Shown: positions 27,638 through 39,130, counted from the first letter of the stretch. The stretch: DNA of 64,000 bases from Pseudotabrizicola sp. (GCF_030656345.1 NZ_JAUSNR010000019.1:1-64000); one strand, 5' to 3'. The notes: generated by a model from the letters alone, not told the origin. Program-made: numbers and translations.

Positions 27638-28338
27638 TCAAGATCGGCGTGCCGTCCAAAGGGCGGCTGATGGAGAAAACCTTTGACTGGTTCGGCGCGC
27701 GCGGCGTCACCCTGCGGCTGTCGGGGGCCGAGCGCGAATATGCGGGCAAGGTTGATGGCATCGATGGCGTGGAACTGGTGCTGCTGTCGGCGGGCGAGAT
27801 CCCGCGCGAACTGGCCGCCGGGCGCATCCATCTTGGCGTCACCGGGTCTGACCTTGTGCGCGAGAAACTGGCCGACTGGCCGTCACAGGTGGCCGAACTG
27901 GCCCCGCTTGGCTTTGGCCATGCCGACCTGATCATCGCGGTGCCAGTCGCGTGGATCGACGTTGACACACTCGATGATCTGGACGCCGCCGCTGCTGCTT
28001 TCCGCAAAACCCACGGCTTTCGCCTGCGCATCGCCACCAAATACCACCGGCTGGTGCGCGATTTCGTGACCACGCATGGCGTGGCCGATTACCAGCTGGT
28101 CGACAGTCAGGGGGCCACCGAAGGCACGGTCAAGAACCTGACCGCCGAGGCGATTGCCGACATCACCTCATCGGGCGAAACCCTGCGTGCCAACCACCTC
28201 AAGGTGCTGTCCGACGCGGCCATCCACGCCAGCCAGGCCGTGCTGTTCCTGTCGCATCAGGCAGACTGGGCACCGGAAAACCGCGCGGCCCTTGCGGCTC
28301 TTGCAGCAAAACTGCACATCACGGTGCCGAATACCTGA
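27634..28338 (+). CDS. hisG: ATP phosphoribosyltransferase catalytic subunit, short form
   Basis: A 234-residue HisG_S enzyme that makes phosphoribosyl-ATP, the first step of histidine synthesis. Seen are IGVPSKGRLMEKTFDWF, LSAGEIPRELAAGRIHLGVTGSDL and RIATKYHRLVRDF, and the phosphate loop region VDSQGATEGTVKN. It lacks the C-terminal regulatory domain of long HisG, which explains the paired hisZ. Confidence 0.96.
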   Translation: MIKIGVPSKGRLMEKTFDWFGARGVTLRLSGAEREYAGKVDGIDGVELVLLSAGEIPRELAAGRIHLGVTGSDLVREKLADWPSQVAELAPLGFGHADLIIAVPVAWIDVDTLDDLDAAAAAFRKTHGFRLRIATKYHRLVRDFVTTHGVADYQLVDSQGATEGTVKNLTAEAIADITSSGETLRANHLKVLSDAAIHASQAVLFLSHQADWAPENRAALAALAAKLHITVPNT

Positions 28339-28402
28339 CCTTGCCGGCCCTTTGAAACCGCAGCGCAGTGCGTTAACGTTTGGGCAAGTGAAGGAGGTTC
28401 CG

Positions 28403-30822
<2,420 letters not shown>

Positions 30823-30832
30823 TCACCGCAGG

Positions 30833-31693
30833 TCAACCGCCGGTCAGGCCGTTCAGCGCCCCGGCCGCCTGCCGCATCAACCCATCCACCGACAGGCGCA
30901 GCGAGTCGATCATAGCCACATATGAGGCCATCGCATCGGCGGCACCCGGCATCTGGGCCGAGATTTCAGGGGCCATCACATACAGCGCCACAGCCACAGC
31001 CGCCAACAGCAGCGCCAGCACAAAGCCGGACCGGAACCCCGATCCCGATGACGCCGCTTTTGCTGCCCGCGCCTCTTCCCGGCTGACCGCACTGTCATTG
31101 GGCCGCAGGCTGGAGTTGATCTCTTCGATATCGGGCAACAGATCACGCCGGGCGGCAGCGCGCGGCGGCGGCACAGCCTCGCCCTTCATGGTGGCAATCC
31201 GCCGGTCGGTTTCCGTGCGCGCCGATGCGGTGGCCGCCGCCGCCGCAGCCGCTGAGCCCACGACGGGTGATACGGGTGGCGGCAGGCCCAGATCGCCCTG
31301 CATCTCGATGCCGCCGCTGTCAGCCCTGCGCGCGGCCATCTCTAACTCTGCCTCTTCGCGCAGGATGGCCAGCACATCGGCGTCCAGCACCCGTTTTACC
31401 GGCGCGGACCCTGCCCCGGGTGGTGGCAGTGGCGTCATGTCATCTTCGTCATCCGGGTCATCGGCGGGCGCATCGGTCTGGGCCACGGCTGCGGGCACAT
31501 CGGCCACCGCCTCCGGCTCGGGGTCGCGGTACAGATCGTCGGTCAGATCGTCGGTCAGATCGTCTTCGAAGCTGTCGCGCATCTGAAACCACGCATGGCC
31601 ACAGCTGGAACATTGCACGTCACGCCCGGCGTCCGGAATGGCGCTGTCGTCCACCTCATACTGGGCGTCGCAATTCGGACAGATCAGACGCAT
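30833..31693 (-). CDS. MJ0042-type zinc-ribbon membrane protein
   Basis: A 286-residue protein. Residues 1-37 are a zinc ribbon (ICPNCDAQYEVDD...VQCSSCGHAWFQ). An acidic, low-complexity stretch includes DDLTDDLTDDL, coded by a 12-bp tandem repeat at 31532-31567. A membrane segment lies near residues 213-233, followed by a short C-terminal domain. The family is typical of alphaproteobacteria, often beside ftsE/ftsX, and has no assigned function. It is divergent from ftsE. Confidence 0.85.
   Translation of the reverse strand: MRLICPNCDAQYEVDDSAIPDAGRDVQCSSCGHAWFQMRDSFEDDLTDDLTDDLYRDPEPEAVADVPAAVAQTDAPADDPDDEDDMTPLPPPGAGSAPVKRVLDADVLAILREEAELEMAARRADSGGIEMQGDLGLPPPVSPVVGSAAAAAAATASARTETDRRIATMKGEAVPPPRAAARRDLLPDIEEINSSLRPNDSAVSREEARAAKAASSGSGFRSGFVLALLLAAVAVALYVMAPEISAQMPGAADAMASYVAMIDSLRLSVDGLMRQAAGALNGLTGG
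31532..31567. repeat. 12-bp tandem repeat within the zinc-ribbon gene
   Basis: CAGATCGTCGGT occurs twice in direct succession (31532-31543, 31544-31555), then once more with two changes at the end (31556-31567). It encodes the repeated DDLT on the minus strand. Being a multiple of three it is frame-neutral, so copy number could vary without breaking the gene. Confidence 0.85.
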
Positions 31694-31894
31694 GCCACAA
31701 AACCCTTTCCCGGCTTTTCCCGGATGTTAACAGACACTAGCAACGATATGTCACAAGGCCAAGAGTTTGTCGGTCCCCCCAAGCCGCTGTTCCTCTGGCG
31801 CTTTCGCAACACCGGGGCATCTGTCCTGCCCGTCCGCGATTGTATCCGCCCCCGCTTTGCGCAATTCTGCCACCATGCCATGGGGGGCCACCGA

Positions 31895-32566
31895 GTGATC
31901 GCGTTCGAGAATGTGGGTTTCAACTATGGCGGCGGCGAATTGCTGTCCGATGTCACCCTGCGCCTTGCGCCGGGGTCGTTTCACTTTCTGACCGGGCCGT
32001 CGGGGGCGGGAAAGTCCACCTTCCTCAAGCTGGCCTATGCCGAATTGCGGCCCACAGCGGGCCGGGTGTCGATCTTTGACCGCGATGCGCGGATGATGAC
32101 CCGCGACGATGTCGCGCTCAGCCGCAGGCGCATCGGCGTAGTGCATCAGGATTGCCAGTTCCTCGACCACCTGCCGCTGGCCACCAATGTTGCCCTGCCG
32201 CTGACCGTAGCCAGCCGCACAGGCGATGCGCAGGATCTGACGGCGCTGCTCGATTGGGTGGGTCTGGGCAAGCTGGCCGATGCCTTGCCGCCGCAACTGT
32301 CGGGCGGGGAACGTCAGCGGGCCGCCCTTGCCCGCGCCATCATCATGTCGCCCGATGTCATTCTTGCTGATGAACCCACCGGCAATCTGGACTGGGAAAT
32401 GTCTTTGCGCCTGCTGACGCTGCTGGTCGAGCTGAACCGGATGGGCAAGACCATCCTGATCGCCACCCATGACATGAACCTGATCCGGCAGGCAAAATCG
32501 CAGCTGGCAGCAAGGGTGCTGCGCATCCAGAACCGCCGGGTGCAGCTTGCGGGGGCCGATCTGTGA
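31895..32566 (+). CDS. ftsE: Cell division ATP-binding protein FtsE
   Basis: A 223-residue ABC ATPase that with FtsX controls peptidoglycan hydrolases at the septum. Walker A is GPSGAGKSTFLKL (about residue 36), the Q-loop HQDCQFLDHL, the signature LSGGERQRAALARA, Walker B VILADEPTGNLD, and the H-loop ATHDMNL. The GTG at 31895 gives the normal FtsE start (IAFENVGFNYGGGE) and follows a G-rich site; an ATG five codons earlier is the alternative. The stop overlaps the GTG start of ftsX (GTGA). Confidence 0.92.
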   Translation: MIAFENVGFNYGGGELLSDVTLRLAPGSFHFLTGPSGAGKSTFLKLAYAELRPTAGRVSIFDRDARMMTRDDVALSRRRIGVVHQDCQFLDHLPLATNVALPLTVASRTGDAQDLTALLDWVGLGKLADALPPQLSGGERQRAALARAIIMSPDVILADEPTGNLDWEMSLRLLTLLVELNRMGKTILIATHDMNLIRQAKSQLAARVLRIQNRRVQLAGADL

Positions 32567-33459
32567 AATTTACCCTTCCCGCCCTTCTTGCGCCTGACCG
32601 GCAGGCCGACCGCGTGGTGCCTCCCTCGGGCTTTACCGCGCAGCTGACCCTGTTCACTTCGGGTTCCATGGCGTTTCTGGCGGTGTTCGCATTGGCCCTC
32701 TCGCTGGCTTCGGGTCGGCTGGCCGACCGCTGGGGCTCGGCGCTTGCGGGCACGGCCACGATCCGCATCTCGGCCCCGCCGGAACAGCTGGATACGCAAG
32801 TGGCCGCCGTTCTGGCCCTGCTGTCGACCACGCCCGGCATCGCATCGGCCCGCGCGCTGGACACCGCAGAACAGCGCACCTTGCTGGAACCGTGGTTCGG
32901 CCCCGACCTGCCGATAGATGCCCTGCCGCTGCCGCGCCTGATTGAACTGTCCGAAGGCTCACCCGGCTATGACAGCGAAGGCCTGCGGCTGCGCCTGAGC
33001 GCCGAGGCGCCGGGGGCGGTGCTGGATGACCACACCCGCTGGCGCCGCCCGATGGCGCAGGCGGCGGAGCGGCTGCGCCTGCTGGGCGCGCTGTCGCTGA
33101 TCCTGATCGCCGGATCGACGGCGGCGATGATCACGCTGGCCGCCAATTCCGCCCTGTCCGCCAACCTGCCGGTCATTCGCGTGCTGCGGCTGGTGGGCGC
33201 AAAGGATGCCTATATCGTCCGCGCCTTCGTGCGCCGCTTCACCTTGCGCGCGCTGACCGGGGCGGCTATCGGCACGGTTCTGGCGATGATCGGCATCGCC
33301 CTGCTGCCCCGCGCAGATGACGCAGGCGCATTCCTCACTGGGCTGGGGTTTCAGGGCGCGGGCTGGCTTTTGCCGCTGCTGTTGCCACCCGTTGTTGCTG
33401 TTCTGGCCTTTGCCGCCACCCGACATGCCGCCTTCCGCACCCTGAAAGGGCTGACCTGA
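32563..33459 (+). CDS. ftsX: FtsX-like cell division permease
   Basis: A 298-residue protein with four membrane segments in the FtsX pattern: one after a short cytoplasmic N-terminus (about residues 30-55), a periplasmic domain, then three (about 175-200, 225-250, 265-290). The motif LRLVGAKDAYIVRAFVRRF before segment 3 is the typical FtsX coupling region. Translation starts with GTG overlapping ftsE. Its stop overlaps the plsC start (TGATG). Confidence 0.9.
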   Translation: MKFTLPALLAPDRQADRVVPPSGFTAQLTLFTSGSMAFLAVFALALSLASGRLADRWGSALAGTATIRISAPPEQLDTQVAAVLALLSTTPGIASARALDTAEQRTLLEPWFGPDLPIDALPLPRLIELSEGSPGYDSEGLRLRLSAEAPGAVLDDHTRWRRPMAQAAERLRLLGALSLILIAGSTAAMITLAANSALSANLPVIRVLRLVGAKDAYIVRAFVRRFTLRALTGAAIGTVLAMIGIALLPRADDAGAFLTGLGFQGAGWLLPLLLPPVVAVLAFAATRHAAFRTLKGLT

Positions 33460-34187
33460 TGCTTGCCGTCCGCTGGACCCTGTCGCTGTTGTTCAACATC
33501 CAGATGTATCTGGCCATGGCCGTCATCGCCGTGGTCTTCGCGCCATGGGCGCTGGTGTCGCGCGAAGGGGCTTTTGCCGCCTGCCACAGCTATTGCCGCT
33601 GGGTGATCTTCACCGCCCGCGTCATGCTGGGTTTGAGGGTCGAGGTGCGCGGCACGCCGCCCACGGATGAAGTGATCGTCGCCGCCAAGCACCAGAGTTT
33701 CTTCGACATTCTGGTGATCTTCAACGCCATCCCGCGCGGCAAGTTCATCATGAAGCGCGAACTGATCTACACCCCCTTCCTTGGCCAGTATGCCCAGCGC
33801 ATCGGCTGTGTCTTCGTCGATCGTGGCAAGCGCGGTGCCGCGATCTCGCGGATGAAGGCCGATGTCGCCAGAACCGCCGCCCATCCCGGCCAGCTGGTGA
33901 TTTACCCGCAGGGCACCCGCGTTGCCCCCGGCGTGAACAAACCCTACAAGGTCGGCTCGGGGCTGATCTATGAGCAGCTGGGCCAGCCCTGCGTTCCGGT
34001 GGCGACAAATATCGGTGTGTTCTGGCCAAAGCGCGGCATCCTGCGCAAGCCCGGCACCTGCGTCGTGGATTTCCTGCCCCGGATCGAACCCGGTCTGCGG
34101 GTGGCGGATTTCATGAAGCGGCTGGAGCATGATATCGAAACCACCTCCGACGCCCTGCTGGTCGAGGCCGGGTTCCGCAAACCCTGA
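33459..34187 (+). CDS. plsC: 1-acyl-sn-glycerol-3-phosphate acyltransferase
   Basis: A 242-residue membrane-bound acyltransferase that makes phosphatidate from lysophosphatidate. An N-terminal membrane segment (about residues 10-32) is followed by the catalytic H(X)4D motif in AAKHQSFFDILV, then KRELIYTPFLGQY, FVDRGKRGAAI and the substrate-binding YPQGTRVAPG. It is coupled to ftsX by a one-base overlap, an arrangement recurrent in Rhodobacteraceae. Confidence 0.92.
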   Translation: MLAVRWTLSLLFNIQMYLAMAVIAVVFAPWALVSREGAFAACHSYCRWVIFTARVMLGLRVEVRGTPPTDEVIVAAKHQSFFDILVIFNAIPRGKFIMKRELIYTPFLGQYAQRIGCVFVDRGKRGAAISRMKADVARTAAHPGQLVIYPQGTRVAPGVNKPYKVGSGLIYEQLGQPCVPVATNIGVFWPKRGILRKPGTCVVDFLPRIEPGLRVADFMKRLEHDIETTSDALLVEAGFRKP

Positions 34188-34256
34188 ACAGCGGGACGGG
34201 CCGACAGGCAGTCATTGCGCAGACGGAACCGGATGGGCCATCCGGGGTTCTGCCAG

Positions 34257-34961
34257 ATGACATTTGACAGTTTTTTGACCATCCTCCTCTCCGCCCCGCT
34301 CATGCTGCCGCTGATCGGCAGTCTGATCACCGGCGCACTGATCGGCGGCGAGCGCGAGGTGCATGGCAAGCCCGCCGGTCTGCGCACGCATACGCTGGTC
34401 TGCTTCGGGTCCGCACTGATGATGCTGATCGCGGCCCATCAGGCATCTTGGGACACCGCGCTGATGTCAGACACCCAGATCGTCAGCGACATGTCCCGCA
34501 TGCCGCATGCCATTCTGACCGGCATCGGTTTTCTCTGCGCCGGGGTGATATTCCGCGAAGGGCTGTCGGTGCAGGGCCTGACCACGGCTGCCTCGCTCTG
34601 GGTCACGGCATCGCTGGGCATCGTCTATGGGGCGGGGATGCTGGAACTGGCTATCATCGGTACGCTGATCGTTCTGGCGGTGCTGGTGGCGCTGCGGGTG
34701 ATGCAGATCGTGCTGCCGGTCCACATCGGGCTGCGCATCAGCGTCACCGCCAAGCCCGGTTTCCGCTGTGCCGATCTGACACGGCAGCTTGCGGCCCATC
34801 GTCTGACAGCCGGCCATGTTGCCCTGAGCCGCACCAGCGACGAGGTAACCCTCACCACCACGGTAAACCAGCCCGTGCGCGGCCTTGATCTGGATGCCCT
34901 GTCCGCAACCCTGCAGGAAAACCCGCTGGTGCAGAAGGTCTCACTTGACCCGGCGGAATGA
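34257..34961 (+). CDS. MgtC/SapB family membrane protein
   Basis: A 234-residue protein with four or five membrane segments in the first 150 residues and a soluble ACT-like C-terminal domain (about 160-234). The family signature is in the first third: LITGALIGGEREVHGKPAGLRTHTLVCFGSALMM, then MPHAILTGIGFLCAGVIFREG and VQGLTTAASLWVTASLGIVYGAG. MgtC proteins are linked to Mg stress and modulation of the F-ATPase. The ATG at 34257 is the best family start, but in-frame ATGs at 34233 and 34215 cannot be excluded. Confidence 0.85.
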   Translation: MTFDSFLTILLSAPLMLPLIGSLITGALIGGEREVHGKPAGLRTHTLVCFGSALMMLIAAHQASWDTALMSDTQIVSDMSRMPHAILTGIGFLCAGVIFREGLSVQGLTTAASLWVTASLGIVYGAGMLELAIIGTLIVLAVLVALRVMQIVLPVHIGLRISVTAKPGFRCADLTRQLAAHRLTAGHVALSRTSDEVTLTTTVNQPVRGLDLDALSATLQENPLVQKVSLDPAE

Positions 34962-35020
34962 CCCGGCCATCACTCGGCTTGCCCCAGGCCACAACGTCCG
35001 GGCCATTGACAAGGACAGCC

Positions 35021-35626
35021 ATGATCCCGATCACCGATCTTGACAGCCTGCACGCGCTATACGGCACCGCTGGCGAGGCTGCACTGCGCAAGGTCACGCC
35101 GGTTTTGACCCCGGCCTACCGTACATGGATTGAACGGTCACGCTTTTGCGTCCTCACCACCGTCGGGCCAGAGGGCACCGATGGCAGCCCACGCGGCGAT
35201 GACGGCCCGGTCGTGATGGTGCGGGATGACCGCACCCTTGCCCTGCCCGACTGGCGCGGCAATGAACGCATCGACAGCCTGCGCAACATTGTGCGCGATG
35301 GCCGCGTCAGCCTGATGTTTCTGGTGGCGGGCAGCGTCAACGCCCTGCGCGTCAACGGTACCGCCATCGTCACCGCCGACCCAGCGCTTTGCGCGCGGTT
35401 CGACCGCGACGGCAAACAGCCCCGCAGCGTGATCGTGATCGGCATCGCCGAGGTCTATTCCCAATGCGCCCGCGCCCTGATCCGCGCCGCGTTGTGGTCA
35501 TCAGGCGACCAGTCGGCGGGCCTGCCCAGCGTGGGCGACATGCTGCGCGAAATCACCGATGGTGGCATCGACGGCACTGCCTATGACACCGCATGGCCGA
35601 TCCGCGCCGCCAAGACCATGTGGTAG
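35021..35626 (+). CDS. MSMEG_1061-type PPOX flavoprotein
   Basis: A 201-residue member of the pyridoxamine 5'-phosphate oxidase-like superfamily that binds FMN in a split-barrel dimer. Seen are the early ALYGTAGEAALRKV, then FCVLTTVGPEGTDGSPRGD, LALPDWRGNERIDSLRNIV and LMFLVAGSVNALRVNGTA, the pattern of the TIGR04025 group. The substrate is unknown. AAGGA lies 6 bases before the chosen ATG, within an ORF that stays open further upstream. Confidence 0.85.
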   Translation: MIPITDLDSLHALYGTAGEAALRKVTPVLTPAYRTWIERSRFCVLTTVGPEGTDGSPRGDDGPVVMVRDDRTLALPDWRGNERIDSLRNIVRDGRVSLMFLVAGSVNALRVNGTAIVTADPALCARFDRDGKQPRSVIVIGIAEVYSQCARALIRAALWSSGDQSAGLPSVGDMLREITDGGIDGTAYDTAWPIRAAKTMW

Positions 35627-35637
35627 CGGCAGCCCGG

Positions 35638-35952
35638 TCAGGCCAGCTTCAGCGCAACGATGCCGCCAAGGATCAGCAAGATCCCCAGAACCCGCACCGT
35701 ATTGACCGGCTCACCGAACAGGATGACCGCCAGAATCGCGGTCCCCAATGTGCCGATCCCGACCCAGACAGCATAGGCCGTCCCCACCGGCAGATCTTTC
35801 ATCGCCAGCGACAACAGCCAGAAGCTGGCCAAAGCGCCGATGATGGTCAGACCCGTGGGAACCGGCCGCGTAAAGCCGTCAGAATACTTCAGCCCGATCG
35901 CCCAGCCGGTTTCCAGCAGACCTGCCAGCAGAACCAGAATCCATGGGCTCAC
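35638..35952 (-). CDS. gdx: Guanidinium exporter Gdx (SugE), SMR family
   Basis: A 104-residue protein with four membrane segments. The conserved Glu is in segment 1 ([20 protein letters not shown]), and [30 protein letters not shown] is the wording of the SugE/Gdx branch rather than the drug-exporting EmrE branch. Gdx exchanges guanidinium for protons as a dimer. Its ATG overlaps the accA stop by 4 bases, so it is expressed with fatty-acid synthesis and no guanidine riboswitch precedes it directly. Confidence 0.88.
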   Translation of the reverse strand: MSPWILVLLAGLLETGWAIGLKYSDGFTRPVPTGLTIIGALASFWLLSLAMKDLPVGTAYAVWVGIGTLGTAILAVILFGEPVNTVRVLGILLILGGIVALKLA

Positions 35953-36908
35953 GCTGCAAGCCCTTTCGTTCCCATCTCGATGAACTTTGACCGCCGGTCC
36001 TTGATCAACGCCTCGGGCTTCTTGCCTGACAGCTCTTTCAGCATCGCCTCAATGCCCTTGCCCACCGCCTCGATGGTCTCGCGCGGACCGCGCTGCGCGC
36101 CGCCCATCGGTTCGTTGATGATCCGGTCAATCACGCCCAGCTTCTGCAGATCCTGCGCCGTCAGCCGCAGGGCCTCGGCGGCCTCGCGCATCTTTTCGGC
36201 ATCTTTCCACAGGATGCTGGCGCAGCCCTCGGGCGAGATCACCGAATAAACGCTGTGCTCCAGCATCGCGACCCGGTTCGCAGTGGCAAAGGCCACCGCC
36301 CCGCCCGAGCCGCCTTCGCCGATCACGACCGAAATCAGCGGCACGCCGATTTCCAGACATTTCTGGGTGCTGCGCGCAATCGCCTCGGCCTGCCCACGCT
36401 CTTCCGCGCCTTTGCCGGGGTAGGCGCCGGGCGTATCGACCAGCGTGATCACCGGCAGCCGGAAGCGATCCGCCATCTCCATCAGCCGGATCGCCTTGCG
36501 ATAGCCCTCGGGCCGCGCCATGCCGAAGTTGCGTGCAATCCGCGATTTGGTGTCATTGCCCTTTTCATGGCCGATCAGCATCACCGGCTGATCGTTGAAC
36601 CGGGCAAGGCCGCCCATCACCGCGTGGTCATCGGCAAAATTCCGGTCGCCGGCCAGCGGGGTATATTCGCTGAACAGCGCCTCGATGTAATCTTTGCAAT
36701 GCGGGCGTTCAGGGTGGCGCGCGACCAGACATTTGCGCCAGGGCGTCAGATCCTTGTACAGATCGCGCAGCATCGCCTCGGCCTTCTTGTCCAGCGCTTC
36801 GGCTTCCCGGGCGATATCCATTTCAGGATTGCCCCGCCCCATCGCCCGCAACTCTTCGGCTTTGCCTTCGATTTCGGCGAGGGGTTTTTCGAACTCAAGG
36901 TAATTCAT
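35949..36908 (-). CDS. accA: Acetyl-CoA carboxylase carboxyltransferase subunit alpha
   Basis: A 319-residue subunit that with AccD transfers carboxyl from carboxybiotin to acetyl-CoA to give malonyl-CoA. Seen are the N-terminal [19 protein letters not shown] coiled coil, [62 protein letters not shown] and [16 protein letters not shown]. The ATG at 36908 has GGAGAG upstream; the longer reading frame upstream is not part of the protein. Confidence 0.97.
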   Translation of the reverse strand: MNYLEFEKPLAEIEGKAEELRAMGRGNPEMDIAREAEALDKKAEAMLRDLYKDLTPWRKCLVARHPERPHCKDYIEALFSEYTPLAGDRNFADDHAVMGGLARFNDQPVMLIGHEKGNDTKSRIARNFGMARPEGYRKAIRLMEMADRFRLPVITLVDTPGAYPGKGAEERGQAEAIARSTQKCLEIGVPLISVVIGEGGSGGAVAFATANRVAMLEHSVYSVISPEGCASILWKDAEKMREAAEALRLTAQDLQKLGVIDRIINEPMGGAQRGPRETIEAVGKGIEAMLKELSGKKPEALIKDRRSKFIEMGTKGLAA

Positions 36909-37202
36909 CGGGCTCTCCGTGAAGGACAGGGCACTATATGCCTCTGCCCGCCCGGCAATGCAACTGTGGCCCCCGAACACCGCCATCAATCCGCACAGGG
37001 CATGGGGGACACCCCCCACAAACAGCAGCGCCCCGAACCGCTGGTTCGGGGCGTGCATCCTCCCCTTGATGCTGCGCGGGGGCCTCCTCTCCCCTGGTGC
37101 GCAGCGCGGGTATTCTTTTCAGACTGCCAGTATTTCAGGCGCTGATTTCAGACCATTGACCAGACTGTGTCAACTTGTCAACGATTCCCATATAACGCTG
37201 CG
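36909..37202. other. Gap between accA and mcl1
   Basis: A 294-base stretch with no gene. It contains a perfect 11-bp hairpin at 37029-37053, which lies downstream of mcl1 and upstream of accA in the direction both are read. A C/G-rich stretch at 37008-37018 forms a minor palindrome. The accA promoter must lie in the 36909-37028 part, but I see no convincing boxes. Confidence 0.5.
37029..37053 (-). terminator. Perfect hairpin downstream of mcl1
   Basis: CGCCCCGAACC pairs with GGTTCGGGGCG across a GCT loop, 11 bp without mismatch. Read leftward it is followed by CTGCTGTTTG, a poor T run, so termination may need Rho or be partial. It lies about 150 bases beyond the mcl1 stop. Confidence 0.5.
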
Positions 37203-38159
37203 TCACAGGACAATCATTTCTGCCTGACGCACCACAACCTCGGCCTGTTTGATGCTGGCAATGTCGACCAGACGGCCTTTGTACACCGTGGCACCTTCGC
37301 CGCGCGCCTTTGCCGCCTCCATGGCGGCCAGAATCTCGCGTGCCTCGGTCACTGCTGCCTCGGACGGGGTGAACACCTCATTGGCCAGCGCCACCTGCTT
37401 GGGGTGGATCGCCCATTTGCCGACCATGCCCAGCGTGGCCGACCGCCACGCCTGCGCGCGGAAGCCTTCGTCATCGGAGAAATCGCCGAACGGCCCGTCC
37501 ACCGGCAGGATGCCATGCGTGCGGCAGGCCGCCACGATCGCCACCTGCGCCCAGTGCCACGGGTCAGACCAGTGCTTCACCCCGTCACGCAACATGTAAT
37601 AATTCTCCTGCGTCCCGCCGATCCCGGTGGTCTGCATCCCCATGCTGGCCGCAAAATCCGCAGCCCCCAGGCTCATAGCCTGCAAGCGCGGGCTGCTGGC
37701 GGCAATCTCTTCAACATGCGCGATTCCGGCGGCAGATTCGATGATCACCTCGAAACTGATCGGCTTTGTGCGCCCCTTGGCGCGCTCCACTGCCGTTACC
37801 AGCGCGTCCACCGCATAGACATCCGCCGCGCAGCCGACCTTGGGAATCATGATCTGGTCCAGCCGGTCGCCTGCCTGCTCCAGCAGATCGACCACATCGC
37901 GGTACCAGAACGGCGTATCCAGACCATTGATCCGCACCGACAGGGTTTTGGTCCCCCAGTCCACCGTGTTGATCGCCGCAATGATATTGGCGCGCGCGGC
38001 ATCCTTGTCACCCGGCGCGACCGAGTCTTCCAGATCCAGATTGATCACATCCGCCGCCGAGGCCGCCATCTTTTCAAACAGGGCCGGGCGCGAGCCGGGA
38101 CCGAACAGCTGGCAGCGGTTCGGACGGGCGGGCGGTGTGGGTTGGATACGAAAGCTCAT
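37203..38159 (-). CDS. mcl1: L-malyl-CoA/beta-methylmalyl-CoA lyase
   Basis: A 318-residue member of the HpcH/citrate lyase beta family. Length and text (FRIQPTPPARPNRCQLFGPG, INLDLEDSVAPGDK, IMIPKVGCAADVYAVDALV, FEVIIESAAGIAHVEEIA, GGTQENYYM) match what I recall of Rhodobacter Mcl1. It splits methylmalyl-CoA into glyoxylate and propionyl-CoA, and malyl-CoA into glyoxylate and acetyl-CoA, in the ethylmalonyl-CoA route of acetate assimilation. The ATG at 38159 (MSFR) is the known start. It stands alone here. Confidence 0.95.
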   Translation of the reverse strand: MSFRIQPTPPARPNRCQLFGPGSRPALFEKMAASAADVINLDLEDSVAPGDKDAARANIIAAINTVDWGTKTLSVRINGLDTPFWYRDVVDLLEQAGDRLDQIMIPKVGCAADVYAVDALVTAVERAKGRTKPISFEVIIESAAGIAHVEEIAASSPRLQAMSLGAADFAASMGMQTTGIGGTQENYYMLRDGVKHWSDPWHWAQVAIVAACRTHGILPVDGPFGDFSDDEGFRAQAWRSATLGMVGKWAIHPKQVALANEVFTPSEAAVTEAREILAAMEAAKARGEGATVYKGRLVDIASIKQAEVVVRQAEMIVL

Positions 38160-38345
38160 CGGGGCCTCGGGCAAGTTAATTTCACGACTCTGCACCGCAG
38201 CGATAGATTATTGCGTGATCGCGTGCAATCCCCCGTTTGCAGATGCAGCAATGGGCGCTGTTTGTCCGACGGCAAAATGCCTCACTTGACAGCACCACAG
38301 CGGCGGGAGCCATGTCGCGCCAGCCAAGCAACAGGAATGCACGCC

Positions 38346-38969
38346 ATGTCCACCGCCACTGCCCTCCACGCGCCGGTCAACCAGAAACTGCGCATCGCCG
38401 CTCTGCGGGCCGCCTTTCTGGTGGCCCTGCCGCTGATCATCTTCTCGAAATCCGTGTGGATGGATCAGCACTGGGTCTTCGAGGTGATGGAAGTCACGGG
38501 CATCGCGCTGATCATCGTGGCAGTGCTGGGCCGGTTCTGGTCGGTGCTCTACATCGGAGCCCGCAAGAACGCGATGGTGATGCAGGATGGCCCCTATTCA
38601 ATGATGCGGCACCCGCTGTATCTGTTCTCCACCATCGGTGTCGCAGGTTTTGGCCTGATGCTCGGTTCGGTCGTCCTGACTCTGATCATGACGGCCCTGT
38701 TCTTCACCATTCTGTCCATCACCGCCTCAAAGGAAGAGGCGTTTCTGCGCGCCGAATTTGGCCCGACCTATGATGCCTATGCCGCCCGCGTGCCCCGGAT
38801 CATTCCGAAACCATCACTGTTCCGCACCGAAGGCGAAGTCACCTTCAACGTCCGCACCCTCCGGGTCAATCTGCAGGATGCACTGGTGTTTCTGGCGCTG
38901 ATTCCGCTGGCAGAAGCGTCTGAAATGGTCAAAGACTACGGCCTGATCCCAACCTTTCCACTTTTCTGA
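38346..38969 (+). CDS. Isoprenylcysteine methyltransferase-type (PEMT/ICMT) membrane protein
   Basis: A 207-residue protein with four or five membrane segments (about residues 22-40, 48-70, 95-125, 185-205). The core motif GPYSMMRHPLYLFSTIGVAGFG, followed by KEEAFLRAEFGPTYDAYAARVPR, is the ICMT/phospholipid-methyltransferase signature that binds S-adenosylmethionine at the membrane surface. The substrate is unknown. Start: AGGA lies 9 bases before ATG 38346; ATG 38337 in frame is possible. Confidence 0.85.
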   Translation: MSTATALHAPVNQKLRIAALRAAFLVALPLIIFSKSVWMDQHWVFEVMEVTGIALIIVAVLGRFWSVLYIGARKNAMVMQDGPYSMMRHPLYLFSTIGVAGFGLMLGSVVLTLIMTALFFTILSITASKEEAFLRAEFGPTYDAYAARVPRIIPKPSLFRTEGEVTFNVRTLRVNLQDALVFLALIPLAEASEMVKDYGLIPTFPLF

Positions 38970-39126
38970 ATGATCACCGTCACCGCTGATACCTTCCCGC
39001 GCCCGGTCATCGCCGCTTGCCTTCTCAGCCCTTGACGGGCCGCTTCTGCTGGCCCAAGACCGCGACAACCTGCTGTTGTTCGACGAACACGGCATCCACC
39101 CGCCGCATCCGGCCCTATGGGGATAG
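38970..39126 (+). pseudogene. Possible frameshifted small gene
   Basis: An ATG directly follows the stop of the preceding gene and opens a frame for 21 codons (MITVTADTFPRPVIAACLLSP, then stop). In the +1 frame the sequence continues as SALDGPLLLAQDRDNLLLF and DEHGIHPPHPALWG, then TAG just before the transaminase start. One extra base around 39017-39025 would explain this: together the two halves make a plausible 50-residue protein. The upstream part of the +1 frame has no start. It may instead be chance; I recognise no family. Confidence 0.3.
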
Positions 39127-39130
39127 CACC

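Noticed and set aside
37167-38345. Nearly 400-codon N-terminal extension of the methyltransferase gene
   Set aside because: It runs antisense over mcl1 and lacks protein-like composition; the methyltransferase has a normal start at 38346.
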